From contig MNCI01004786.1 in the NCBI GenBank assembly GCA_015680685.1, forward strand, positions 146,002 through 210,001: a stretch of DNA of 64,000 nucleotides, read 5' to 3'. The notes under the pieces were generated by a model. That model made no database searches. It saw nothing but the letters and a program-made list of their open reading frames with translations, and was not told where the DNA came from. The position numbers and the translations under genes are program-made. This stretch comes from Gnetum montanum. Taxonomy: Eukaryota; Streptophyta; Gnetopsida; Gnetales; Gnetaceae. Positions 21,601 to 32,429 of the stretch are shown piece after piece. The number at the start of each line of letters is the position of its first letter. Position 1 is the first letter of the stretch.

Positions 21601-21939
21601 GGATGGGGCATCTTCCCCATGACTAAGCTTTTGACCATGACACAAACTAATAAATGGGCAAGTAGGCTCCATGCATTTGTGAAATAATGTTAGACTTTCA
21701 TTTTCAAGCCACTAGGTGTCTTCTAGTTTAGTGGTAGCTACATAGACAAGTTGTTGCTCACACACTTGGATTTGAAGCGTATGGTAGGTCAAAATAGGAC
21801 TTGTATTAACTTTGTAAATGCCTAGCTTGTGATTGCACCTATTATCATGATTAGTGATGTATGGAGTGCTAGATTTATTATTTTTATTAGTTGTTGGAGT
21901 AACAGTGGATGTTGTCCTTTGCATAGGATTGGAGGACAT
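21601..21939 (-). pseudogene. Protease C-terminal remnant and pol-end junction of element E
   Basis: VYVATTKLEDT near 21712-21745 matches the end of the protease region in B (YVATTQ). It then passes directly into the pol-end marker CTTAGTCATGGGGAAGATG (21628-21609). The protease core, RT and integrase are missing, so E carries the same kind of pol deletion as B. Confidence 0.6.
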
Positions 21940-22865
21940 TAGTTGTGAAAGGAAGGGTAGTGCACTTGGTTGGCATTGTGCTAGTTTGGATCAGTTAGTA
22001 GGTCCATGAGTGTTGTTCTTACACATGGGAATAATCCTAAAGAAAGGGTGTTTCCAAGATTGTGGAGGGGATCTACTGGTGTTATCATTTTTGTGTATGT
22101 TTGCAACATAAGTGATATTGTTTCATTGATTTTTTGGTGCTAAACCTTCTTGTGTTGCTAGCTATGACATATGGTGGAGGTGAGCATGAGAATATTGAGA
22201 ATATGATGAAGGGTGAGAGGTGTGAGGTGGTGATCTCATAGAAGATGTTGCGGGTTGATGATATTCGGGAGAGTAGTAGTAGTGATTTGAGGTAGAAGAA
22301 GTAGAGCTAGTTGGTGAAATAGGTTATTGAATGCAGTATTTGGATGGGTCCAGTTAACAATAAGGGTAGTGCTAGTTTCATGATGGCCTCCCCCACAACT
22401 GTGGGTTTTGCTACTATGATTGATGATAGTGTTGAGGCTGGTAAAATGTCCCACTAGGATAGTGCAATTGGTTGTTGGACTATCTATAATTACTTTGTGA
22501 GAAAGGTAATTTCCTAGGCATTTGCTTTTGTACAAACTTGGGATTCAATGCAAAAGCCTAATACTCACGTAGATGTAACATGACTAGGAAATAACCCTTT
22601 GGATGGTTATATAGGCAAATGTCACATCCATCATCTACTTCGGTGGTTAAGTCTATAGCCTCTTCTTCTACAGTCATTTCCCCTTTTTGCTGATAAGTGT
22701 TTCTAGCTTTTTCTTGGTTCTTTTTCCTCCTTTTTTTGTGATCACTTGATTTGTTTTGCATTACTTTCTCCTCTACAATTTCTACACAAGTTGTAACTTT
22801 CTCATTTATCCATGCTAACATCTTATCTAACCTTGCTTCAAGCTCATCGACAGGCTTTTATATTG
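21940..22865 (-). pseudogene. gag C-terminal half of element E
   Basis: Charged region and zinc-knuckle remnant CDICLYNHPKGYF (about 22627-22590): the first three ligands are kept but the last Cys is lost. A Pro/His/Thr-rich tail with CGGGHHET follows. It continues the gag that starts at 37108, interrupted by element F at 22870/35886. Confidence 0.65.
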
Positions 22866-22870
22866 ATAAG
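22866..22870. other. Target-site duplication ATAAG, left copy (element F)
   Basis: ATAAG before TGATGA at 22871; the partner at 35886-35890 is ACAAG (one transition). E's gag lies on both sides. Confidence 0.75.
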
Positions 22871-23835
22871 TGATGAGTAGTGAAGGTACCCCTATGCTTA
22901 ACCATATGAATCATGAAGCATTAATGCACAATCCAGTCGAATTCTTTGGATTCTATGTCTTCCGATACACTAGTTGTCTAGGAAGTGAACCTCGCCATAA
23001 TGGTCATTTGTTGTCTTTCCAATTACACTTGTGATGTATAAAGGTGTGGTTAAGTGTAATTAAGGCATATGATTTTTATTGTTTTATGTTTTATGTTCTT
23101 TAGCACTTAAATATAGAGATCAAGTATTTTAATAACTAATTTAATTTAACTACTTTACTAGTCTCTAACTAGTCCTAACATAAGCATCTGGTCCCACTTT
23201 CCATACACATCCTGAATCCATGTATACACTACTAGGTTACCAAGCGCTACGCTACTGGGAGCACCAAGCAATAACACTCTGGGATTACCAAGTGAATACA
23301 TGTTTATGCTCAAAGTAATTGTACTTATGTGTTTAATCTATTTAGCTTAGATAATTAACTAATCACCTAAAGTATAATTTAGCTTAATTAATTGCATATT
23401 TAATGAAAAAAATGAATGCATAAATAAATCATTAATCTATTCTAAGTGCTGCAAGGTTTGATCAAAAGGCTTATCTTTATTACCGTACACACTGGTGTGG
23501 TTCAAGTACAACAATGCTAGAATAAAGACATGTACACTTTCTAACTCCTACTATGGGCACTCAGAGAAATATTCTAACTTTCAAATAGAAAAATTGCAAG
23601 AGCTTTGCTACTAATATGACTTGATCCCCCCATAAACATAGTTGTGAGCACGTATTTATCATTTTTATTACAAGGCTATGTCAACGGGGCCATGTCAATG
23701 TAGCGTTTGCTACATCGATGGGGCCGTGTTAACATAGTGTTTGCTACATCAGCGTGGCCCCATCAATGGAGAAACACCACATAAATGGGGCCCCATTGAT
23801 GGGGTTCAATCGATGTAACACTTTGATGCTCATTA
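22871..23835 (-). repeat. 3' LTR of element F
   Basis: 965 bp, TAATGAGC...TCATCA on the minus strand (the first G of TGATGA has mutated to A). U3 holds GGGGCCCCATT and TCGATGTGG-type palindromes (23690-23820). Poly(A) signal AATAAAG 23481-23475; the TATA box is degenerate (about 23659-23653). Confidence 0.88.
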
Positions 23836-24068
23836 TACCCTCATGACTAAATGAAAACTCATCTGAGTTCTTTTACAAAATTCGAAAGGTATGGGATTAT
23901 TGATTGACACTTGACATAACAAAGCGACATAACAAAACTGAGTGCCCAAGTGTACAAATCAACAAATTACAAAAATTGTGTTGTTCATGACACAAAATTG
24001 AACATCATGACATGACTACATAAAATTGGATAGCACATCCTCTGATGGCATGAAGACGATGGAGAAGA

Positions 24069-26959
24069 TTAGACAGTCCCAAGTGATGGAGGCTTCTATT
24101 ATTCTGAAGGACCTTCACTAGCTTTGAGCATGTGCAGTAGTTGAGGTGGTTGTGGCTATTCTGCTAATGCTGCAAGCTCCAATGGAAGGTAAAAGGCATC
24201 CAATAGTACCTTCATCTTCTCCTTCTTACTCTGGAAATCATTCATAGTCCATGTGGCATTGCCGATGTGGGCTAGAATGGGGATATCCCATTACTGGGAA
24301 CATCTCCTTTACATTGAAAAATTAGGCAATGAACTATTTTCATTTGACATCAAACACCCTTATTGTGTTCTACAGCTCTTGGTAAGTCATTCATTCTTCT
24401 AGCTAGGTTCTCAGTGGTAGATCTTTGATAATGTATTTGCCCTTGAGAACTTCAAGTTTAGTGTTTTCCATCGCAAGCTTTTGCTTGATGTATTTGTGAT
24501 GCTTGAACTTGGCCTCATACAACAAGGACTAGCTGGCCACCTACTTTTCTAGTTCTAACCATAGCCATCCAACAATCAACATGGCCAGATTCGCATATTA
24601 GAGATTGGCAAGCTCCATGTATTCCATCATCTCCTCAATCTACAAGTCCTTTATGTGGATTTTTACCTTGTTGAAGCCATCCATCCCATCAATGATAGGT
24701 TGCCAAACTTCTCTTCCTTGCTAGAGTTACTAGAGGGCTTCATTCACTTTCACCTTCACCAACTGGATGTGTTTTTCATTTACTTCTTTTGTAGACTGAC
24801 CTACTCTCTTTAATGAGCTTTAACTCTCTCAAATTTGAGAGCCTTTGATTTCCAGGAAACTACTTCGATCATAGTTTTCTAGCAAAATGCACAAACCTCC
24901 TCCATGGAGAGGTTTCTATTTTTTGCTACCAATCTCCTCAATTTTGTGTTTTCTATGGCTAGTTGCCCTTGCTATTGATGGATGAAATCAGTTAATTATT
25001 GTTTGTGCTCATCAACATTCCATAGGCGATGGTTCTTTACAGTCAATTGTACATTCTCCTGGTGGGTCTAATCCAAGGCCTTCTAAATTTTGTGTTGTAT
25101 GGCCTCTACTAAGGATCAATAAAACACCACCATCTCCATTGCACCCTCAACCTATTTTAGTTTAATGTGAAGTTATTCAATAATTCTATCTTTTGTCAAT
25201 GTCAAGTTGAGAAATACAAGGTCAGCAATTTGGGCTCTTGATTTGACAACTTCAATGGCCAAGAATTCATTCAACTCCTTGGCTATTTCAAATTGTCCCT
25301 CCAAGATGATGTTTTTGCCCCTTTCCTCTAGCAACTCTAATTAGGTTGCATTAATATTTTTTGAAAAATCAAAGACATCAAGAAGTGGTTGCCTAGCTCC
25401 CACTAGTTAGTCTAGCAATTCTTCATGTTGTGCTACATTTATCCTACCGCTTGTGGTTCCTGCAGACGTCTGCACATCCTTGAGTGTAGTGATGTCTGGT
25501 ATAGATGCTACAACTACATTGAGTGTTTCAGCTATTCGGTCAACAACCATCTTTTCTACTATCTCCTAGCCTTTGTGTTGCATCACCAATATTATTGCTC
25601 CCTCACCTTCCTCCAAACACACTAAGAAGGTTGTGGCATTTTCAAAAATTTCTAGGAGTGGCTGTTATCTTGTGAGAGATACCATGACCTCTCTAGTGCT
25701 AAGATTCAATCTTGTGGGGAACTGCACTCTTTGAGCTAAGAAAATAGATCCACCTCCACCCATCAAGCTAATTATTCAGGCCACCTCATTTAGGTGATTC
25801 ATTACCAATCTGTACATGGATGGGTCCCTACCAGTCATGCCTGCTTATTGATTTTGTTCACTCAAGAGTCATTATCAATATTTGTGCAATTGTTGGGCTG
25901 TTGCAACGACATCTAGCTTAGTTATTTGAGTGGCAGGTGGAGATTGTGGTTGCTACTCCTCTTCTTGAATAGTAGTTGTAAGCATTTTATCTTTCATTAT
26001 TTCTATCCAATTAGTGACTAGGGCATGCCTGAAAACATCATTCATATAACAAACTATTCCTCCCCTCTAATAGAGTTTTCTAATGATGCATGGAAAGGAG
26101 AGTGCCTTCCTTCCACATTCATTTTCTTTAAACCACTTCTCCATCTCTAGATAGCTTAGTTGTGAAAGGTTAATAGGGAATCTCCCACTTAGAGCAGTGC
26201 ATGATCAGGCAAAAAAGGTAACGATTTTTCTTAGCCTCACCATGGGATTGAGGTGGAAGGCTACAATCTTGTAGTGGATCCTTTCTATTGGTGTGAGTGC
26301 ATCAAACTCCTGATAGTCAACACCATAGCACTGTCACATCCATTATTTCTTGATGCTAAGGTCTACCTACATTGGAATCTCAGTAAGACTTGCCCTAGTT
26401 TCTAGCAACCTAAGCACTTCAGCAATGGCCTACATTGGAATCTCAGTAAGACTTGCCCTAGTTTCTAGCAACCTAAGCACTTTAGTAATGGCCTACATTG
26501 AGTAGGACACTGAGATGTCCTTGATTTTTACCATGGATCTAGGCTACCTATTGTTCCAAAATAAAAATATCTCTACCATATACCACTCCCTAGTGGAAGT
26601 GATGATTGGCCACATGGAAGAGATTTTTAGTTGGTCTTGCACTTCTTTTGGCACTTGCTCCAAGAAAGGGTGAAAGTTTAACTCCTGGAACATCATTTTT
26701 TGGACCTCCCTTAATCTAATCTGATTTAGGCAAGCTTTTATCAAGGTCACCTCGAGATTTTCTTATTGAATTGGTGCATCATCCCTATGGAAGTGTTCTG
26801 TTGCTATTACTGGTTCTGAAATCTGTTGAATAGATTCCACCTTGGCCTCTTCCCTAAGAGATTCTACTTAGGCTTATTCTTAGCTCCTTCCGATTCTAGG
26901 CATTTCTCCCTTGGTTGAGATGATCCTGCTTCCTACATGTGCTTTTCTTTTGGTGCCAT
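24069..26959 (-). pseudogene. ORF3 of element F (coiled-coil protein), decayed
   Basis: Begins MAPKEKHM at 26959, directly after the acceptor GTGATCGCAG, and ends at TAA 24071-24069: about 960 codons with many stops. A readable block at 26750-26544 (LRE VQKMMFQELNFHPFLEQ, then VPKEVQDQLKISSMWPI) aligns with G. The C-terminal half is rich in Leu/Glu/Lys heptad-like segments. A 63-bp stretch (21 codons) is tandemly duplicated at 26366-26491. No transmembrane segment or known catalytic motif is visible. Position matches the third ORF of Athila elements; function unknown. Confidence 0.7.
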
Positions 26960-27262
26960 CTGCGATCACAACACATCCATGAATTAGTAGATACAATGTG
27001 TAACTTAAAATTTTTGAATACCTTCTCTCGTTAGTTAGTTACACTTTGGCTAAGGCTGGACCATGGTAGATTAATTATTTTGTTATTATTTTATTAATTT
27101 TTTATTGTTAATTTCATCAGAGCTTGTTGGAAAGGTTTAACTCTTATAATTTGGTGTTTAATAGTTGATTTCTTAGTTAAACCTTTGTGGGAGTTAGAAA
27201 AAATGGTGAAAATTTTTCCATCAAAACTAGCACATTTATGGCCCCAATGACGAAGAGCTTAC
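26960..27262 (-). other. Predicted intron before ORF3 (element F)
   Basis: Donor AAAG|GTAAGCTC at 27263/27262 and acceptor GATCGCAG at 26960, with ORF3's ATG as the very next bases. Length 303 bp. Element G has the same donor and acceptor arrangement (294 bp). Confidence 0.55.
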
Positions 27263-27403
27263 CTTTTGTAGCTACAAGGTCAAATAATGAAGTGATTTGA
27301 ATAAACGATTAGGAACTTATGGGCTCTAGAAGATTCTGGGATCTGAAAATTTGAAAAACTCCCTTGGCATTTGTGAGAAAATGTAAAAATTTCTAAGCGA
27401 GGT

Positions 27404-27475
27404 TATGCCTATATATAGAATTTTTTTGCTACATCAATGGGGCCCCATACACAAAGCTTGGAGGGAAAATTTTGA
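27404..27475 (-). promoter_or_regulatory. U3-like internal promoter before ORF3 (element F)
   Basis: Minus strand reads GTATGGGGCCCCATTGATG, TAGCAAAAAAATTC, then TATATATA (27417-27410). The stretch TTGCTACATC[A/G]ATGGGGCC (seen on the plus strand) recurs in this element's own LTR U3 near 23730. TATA to ATG is 458 bp. Confidence 0.5.
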
Positions 27476-29035
27476 AATATAAATATTTAAAATATATATA
27501 TAATGAATTTTTCAATGAATTTGGAGTCCATGGAGTCCAAGAAAAGCCAATAATATGAGTAAATCATTGAAGAGCATCTTTGAAAGCTCAAAAATTAAAA
27601 AATTCAATGAAGAATGTCTTTATTGAATAAAATATGTAAAAGAGCACATGGTTTGATGTAGAAGATAGGTGTGCAAAAGATTTTGATTGTAAGAATGCCT
27701 AAGGATAAAGTGCTTAATGAACCCAACCAAGGGATATGCAAGTGGATCCTCCCCATAGTAGGCACATACCTTGTTTTTCCTTGCATAAACTCAACCTAAG
27801 TTTATGGGCCCCATAGGTGATTAATGGTTAATGGAAGTTAACGACCAAAACTCATAAGAGTCTACCTAAGAATTCAAGTACATCATACCAAGACACTGAA
27901 TTGAGAACATGGACTTTGGCAATGAGGTGAATTACAGTCAGCAGAGATGGATGATGGAAAAGGTGGAATGGAATTCAAACTTGAGGTCATAAGAAGTCCC
28001 TTATAGAGATTTGTAGTTAAAATGACCTGAGAAGATCCATCCTTAGTCCAAACCAAAACCAACCTCTTTTAGTGACTTCACATCACTACTCCAAGACTAA
28101 TCCATCCCCTCGAGACACAAGAGTGCATCCATAGAACAACCACTATTCCATAAAGAGAAGAAAAGAGAAGTAAAAAGTGAGAGAGGGCCTTAGTTAAAGG
28201 GGACATTTAAGCATGGGTAACATGTCTTTCTAGTCCCATAACCAGTGCTTGTAGCCCATTTATTTGTCTAAGGGATGTGTTTTGAATTCCCATCATGTTT
28301 TGTTTTTTTCTCTCTTTTTTCTTTCTTTTTGTTATTTTTTTCTTCTTTGCTTTTTTTTTTTTTTTTGGATGAGAACCACACCATGCAAAGACTTTATTTC
28401 ACTTCCTGTTATTAGAAGACATGGAATGGTAAGAAGTCTATGAAAACACCCAAGCATCCAAGTAAGTAGAAGAGTACAAAGAGTATTGAGTCCCCTTGAA
28501 GTCACACCTTTTATAAACCTTTGAATCCTTTCCAATTTTAGAAACTACCAAGGTCACAAATTTATTAAAAGTTTATTAAATGAAAAGGGATCTCAACTTT
28601 CTAGAACAAGGAAAACCATAGAGTTTGTGGATGGGTGGATGTTGTGGACTCACTGCCTATTCCATGAAAAAGAAACCATGGCTTAGCCATTTACACAAAA
28701 ATTTAAAAATAGAAACCAGACATTAGCAAACAAAAAATTAAGCACAAACCACCATTAGTAAGACCTACAACACCATTGTCTTGTTGGCATAAAGCACATT
28801 TATTAGCAAAAATTTGAAAAATCACACTCAAACAGAACAAAATAAAATATATAAGAAAGTATAAAATATTCAAGAAAGATTTAATTGTACTAATGATGGT
28901 GTAAAACAAAAAATGATGTCAAATAGGAAAAATTTTAAAAGTAAAAAAGGTGTAAAATAAATAATTATAAAGATAAAAATGTGAAAAACAAAAAATAGAA
29001 AAACTAAGGAGCCTCATGTATGATTAGCATAGATG
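27476..29035 (-). other. Inter-ORF region of element F
   Basis: No gene. Conserved boxes on the minus strand: GGCAGTGAGTCCACAACATC (28657-28637), GGTGTGACTTCAAGGGGACT (28507-28488) and TATGGGGAGGATCCACTTG (27763-27739). Poly(T)/poly(A) runs at 28350-28366 and AT-rich filler. Confidence 0.6.
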
Positions 29036-29054
29036 GTCATCTCCCCCATGATTG
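29036..29054 (-). other. Pol-end purine tract (element F)
   Basis: CAATCATGGGGGAGATGAC on the minus strand at the 3' end of pol, resembling the true PPT core AGTCATGGGGG. Present at the same place in B, E and G. Confidence 0.45.
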
Positions 29055-30330
29055 AGTTGAAACGAGGAGATCTGAAAAATTGAGCATGGTTGTCCATCCG
29101 TTGAGGTATTCATTGCACTAACTCGCATGGGCTCATGTAAAGGCTTTATCTATTGGATGTTGACCAACTGCTTTTTATTTGGGCTCTCAGGTTTGTATAT
29201 GGTCATGGCCCCAGAAGGAAAGGCTTCATTAATTATATAAGGTCCCTTCCACAATGTTTGGAACTTTGTTTTCTGGGGTATGTGTGTGGGGTTCCAATAG
29301 AGAACCTTATCTCCATGTTGAAATTTTACTTTCTATATCCTAAGGTCATGTCATTACTTGTTAAATGCCTTGTGTGCTTCATTCAAAGATAGTGCTACTA
29401 ATCAATTTTTGTCTAGCACATTCAAGTTAATAAATCTTTCTTTTTGTTCTAGATTTAGGTCAAGATTCAGATCATAGGTTGTTGAGAGTGTATAGAGCTT
29501 AGATTGAATTGGAAGCATTGGAAGTTTTTCGTACATCAACTCATAGGGAGAGTAGCCAATAAGGAGTTTCCATGTTGAGCAGTAGGCCTAAAGGGCATTG
29601 TTGAGTTTTGTGTTGTAGTCTCTCCTATATTTGCTAATAATTCTTATTAGAATCTTTGTAATTTCCTTATTAGTTACCTCTACTTAACCATTGGCTTGGG
29701 GGTGATAAGGTGTTGTTAATTTATGTTCAACCCCCAAGTGTTGGAAGAGTTTTCAAAAAGTGGCACTTGTAAAATGAGTTCCATTATCAAAAATTAGTGC
29801 ACGTGGCACACCAAACCTATTTACAACATTTTGTTATACAAATCTAGCAACAGTGGATGATGTATAATTGGTAACAACTGCTACTTCTACCCGTTCACTG
29901 TAATAGTTGATGACTACAATGATGTATGCCTTTCCATTGAACATGGATGTGATGGGACCCATGAAGTCTATGCCCCATATGTCAAAGGGCTCTAGTGGTT
30001 GAATTCACTATTGAGAACCCTCCATTCGAGCAACCATCCCATCATCTCATTGACAATGCTCATAGGATTGAACAAACTCTTGGACATCCTTGAAGATTGT
30101 AGGCCAATAGTATCCTACCATTAGGACTTTTATGGCCATGTGTCTCCCAACATAGTGGCCTCCATAGGGGCCTTCATGAGCATCTTAGAGAACACACAAT
30201 TAGTCCGTATCAAGGACACACCAACAAATCAAGCTATCAACACACATCTTGTAAAGGTGTCCATTGATTTCAATGAAGTACTTAGCCCGATGAAAAAAGT
30301 ATTGTTTCTTTCTAAAGTTTAGATCTTGTA
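29055..30330 (-). pseudogene. Integrase of element F
   Basis: Inserts the element's DNA into the chromosome. The N-terminal HHCC-type region is partly readable (HEGPYGGHYVGRHMA ... YEHC). The catalytic triad is readable in all three blocks: Asp in GIDFMGPI (~29965), Asp in IFDNGTHF (~29795) and Glu in VEVTNKEI (~29695). Several stops lie between and after the blocks. The C-terminal part continues to about 29080 (ESPNKKQLVNIQ). Overlaps no other gene; RNase H should precede it but is deleted. Confidence 0.75.
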
Positions 30331-30389
30331 GCATTTCTTGAGTCAGAAAATAAGTGAGGATGTCATTATACGAAATGCTTTGGACCAGT

Positions 30390-31290
30390 CTGGTGCATCT
30401 AGAATTGGAGTTTCTATGAGTTTGTCCTTTAGCTATTAGAATACATGTTCACACTCCTTGGTCCAGATGAATGGAGCATCTTTCTTTGTAAGTTTAACCA
30501 ATGAATTTGCAATCTTAGAGAAATTCTCTATAAATTACCAGTAGTAGCCAGTGTGTCCACGAAATGACTAGGCATCTTTGACTATCTCTAGTTGGCATGT
30601 GATTTCTTGGATGATCCTTATCTTTCTTGGGTCTACCTCAATCCTTTCCTAAATAATTTTATGCCCTAATACTATGTCTTCCTATACCATTAAATGGCTT
30701 TTCTACCAATTGAGCCTAAGATTTGTTTCAATACATTTTTTTAGTACTTGCTCAAGGTGATCCAAGGCTTGCTCAAATGTAGTCCCATAGGTAGAGAAGT
30801 CATCCATAAATACTTCTATCCTACTACCAATTTACTATTGAAAAATACTAAGGACCAAGTGTTGGAATGTTACAGGGGCACTACACATACCAAACAACAT
30901 TTTGCAATATGTGAAAGTCCCCCAAGGACTCATGAATGTTGTTTTGGTCTAATCTTTTAACACAATCTGGATTTGGTTATAGCCACTATAACCATCTAAG
31001 AAGCTATAATAATAATGCCTAGATATAGTGTCCAACACTTGGTCTACAAATGGCAATGGAAATTAATCTTTAAATATTTCCTTATTCAGCAGCCTAAAGT
31101 TGATGTAGACTTGCCACTTATCATCTTTCTTTGGCACAATTACGATTAGGCTAACGCACTTACTATCCATGATGGGATAGATGAACCTTGCCTTGAGGAG
31201 TTGTTCTATTTCCTCTTTGACAATCTACTTCAACTTGGTGTTCAGTCGTCTTTATGGGTGCCTTCTTAGCTTCATGGCTGGGTTAGTGTA
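30390..31290 (-). pseudogene. Reverse transcriptase of element F
   Basis: RNA-dependent DNA polymerase of the Athila/Tat type. Readable blocks: VPKKDDKWQV and INFRLLN (~31145-31095), FPLPFVDQVLD, YYSFLDGYSGYNQI (~31015-30970), FGMCSAPVTFQ, and the catalytic box FMDDFSTYG (30809-30783) with both Asp intact. Connection-domain sequence (FSKIANSLVKLTKKDAPF) follows to about 30430, after which RNase H is missing and integrase sequence begins. Many stops. Confidence 0.8.
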
Positions 31291-31599
31291 GATACAATGC
31301 TAGCATATCCTTAGATCGATTCTAGTCAGTTCAAGATATGACCAGGCAAAGGATATTGGTCATTTGTTGACCACCTTCAACAACTTATCTTTTTATTTAG
31401 GAGCAAGATTTACATTGATTATAATTGACTTTCCATTGTTTAAAAATGCATACTTCATGCTGGCTAGTAGAGTTTTTAACTCTAGGGGATCTTATTTGAA
31501 ATTATTGGGGATTCCCATCTCTTCCCAACAAGTATCATCATCTTCATCATCAAAGAGTTGGTGATGAACTTGCTCAAGTTCATCCATGCTTTTGACATA

Positions 31600-32270
31600 T
31601 GCATATGTGAAGCTCTCAGTAGGTTCCATGCATAATGTGCTACTATCAGACTTAGCTGTCAGCCATTGGGTACCCTCCTATTTTGCGGCCACTATGTATA
31701 GGCATCCTTGGATCTCAAGTTCGTGTGCACATTGATTGCATTCTTTGATGAATGTACTTTCAATGGACCAAATTTTTTGCATGTAATTGCACCCATTATT
31801 ACTGTACGTGATGCATGGAACTTGCTTCTTCTAAAGTTATCCAAATTCATTTTCCTTGGAGATTTCCAAGGAGAGGTCCTTGATGTCCATTTGTGCATCA
31901 ATAGTGCTTAACCATGCATGTCCCATAATGATAGGAAATTGACCTTTGCAGTTTTCAACCTTGATCACTAGAAAATTAGCAGGATAGGACCACCGACAAA
32001 CTATGGTCACAATGTCCTCCACTAACCCCAAAGGGATAGTGATTGACTAGTCTACCAATTCCAAACAAATATTTCTCTTCTTGAGATGTGGTAGGTTCCA
32101 AGCCTTGTACATGTCATAAGAGATGAGATTGAAACTAGAATGAAAATCAAGAAGAGCCTTGCATGGCTCATGTCCATTAATCTATAAGTAAATAAGAGGA
32201 CTTCCTAGGTTAGATCATTTCATGAAAAGATTGCTAGCCTTGATCCAATCAGAGACAACATGAGTTAACA
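31600..32270 (-). pseudogene. Aspartic protease of element F
   Basis: Active-site block reads LLDFHSSFNLISYDMYKAW (~32155-32100): the Asp remains but the Gly of D-[ST]-G is His. Downstream blocks SITIPLGLVEDIVTIV, WSYPANFLVIKVENC and PIIMGHAWLSTIDA are clear. The linker MDELEQVHHQLFDDEDDD leads towards RT. Confidence 0.7.
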
Positions 32271-32429
32271 TCATGGTGTGGATCTAAGGCAATGTTTGGT
32301 TTGAAGGACTCTTGAATGTGCTTGATGTAGAGGATGAGGGTATTGGAGATACAGGGTGACCAACCACATTAGATTATGTGGATTTGGAAGGATTTTTGGG
32401 TCAAAAAAATGGTCATTTCTTGGATCAAT

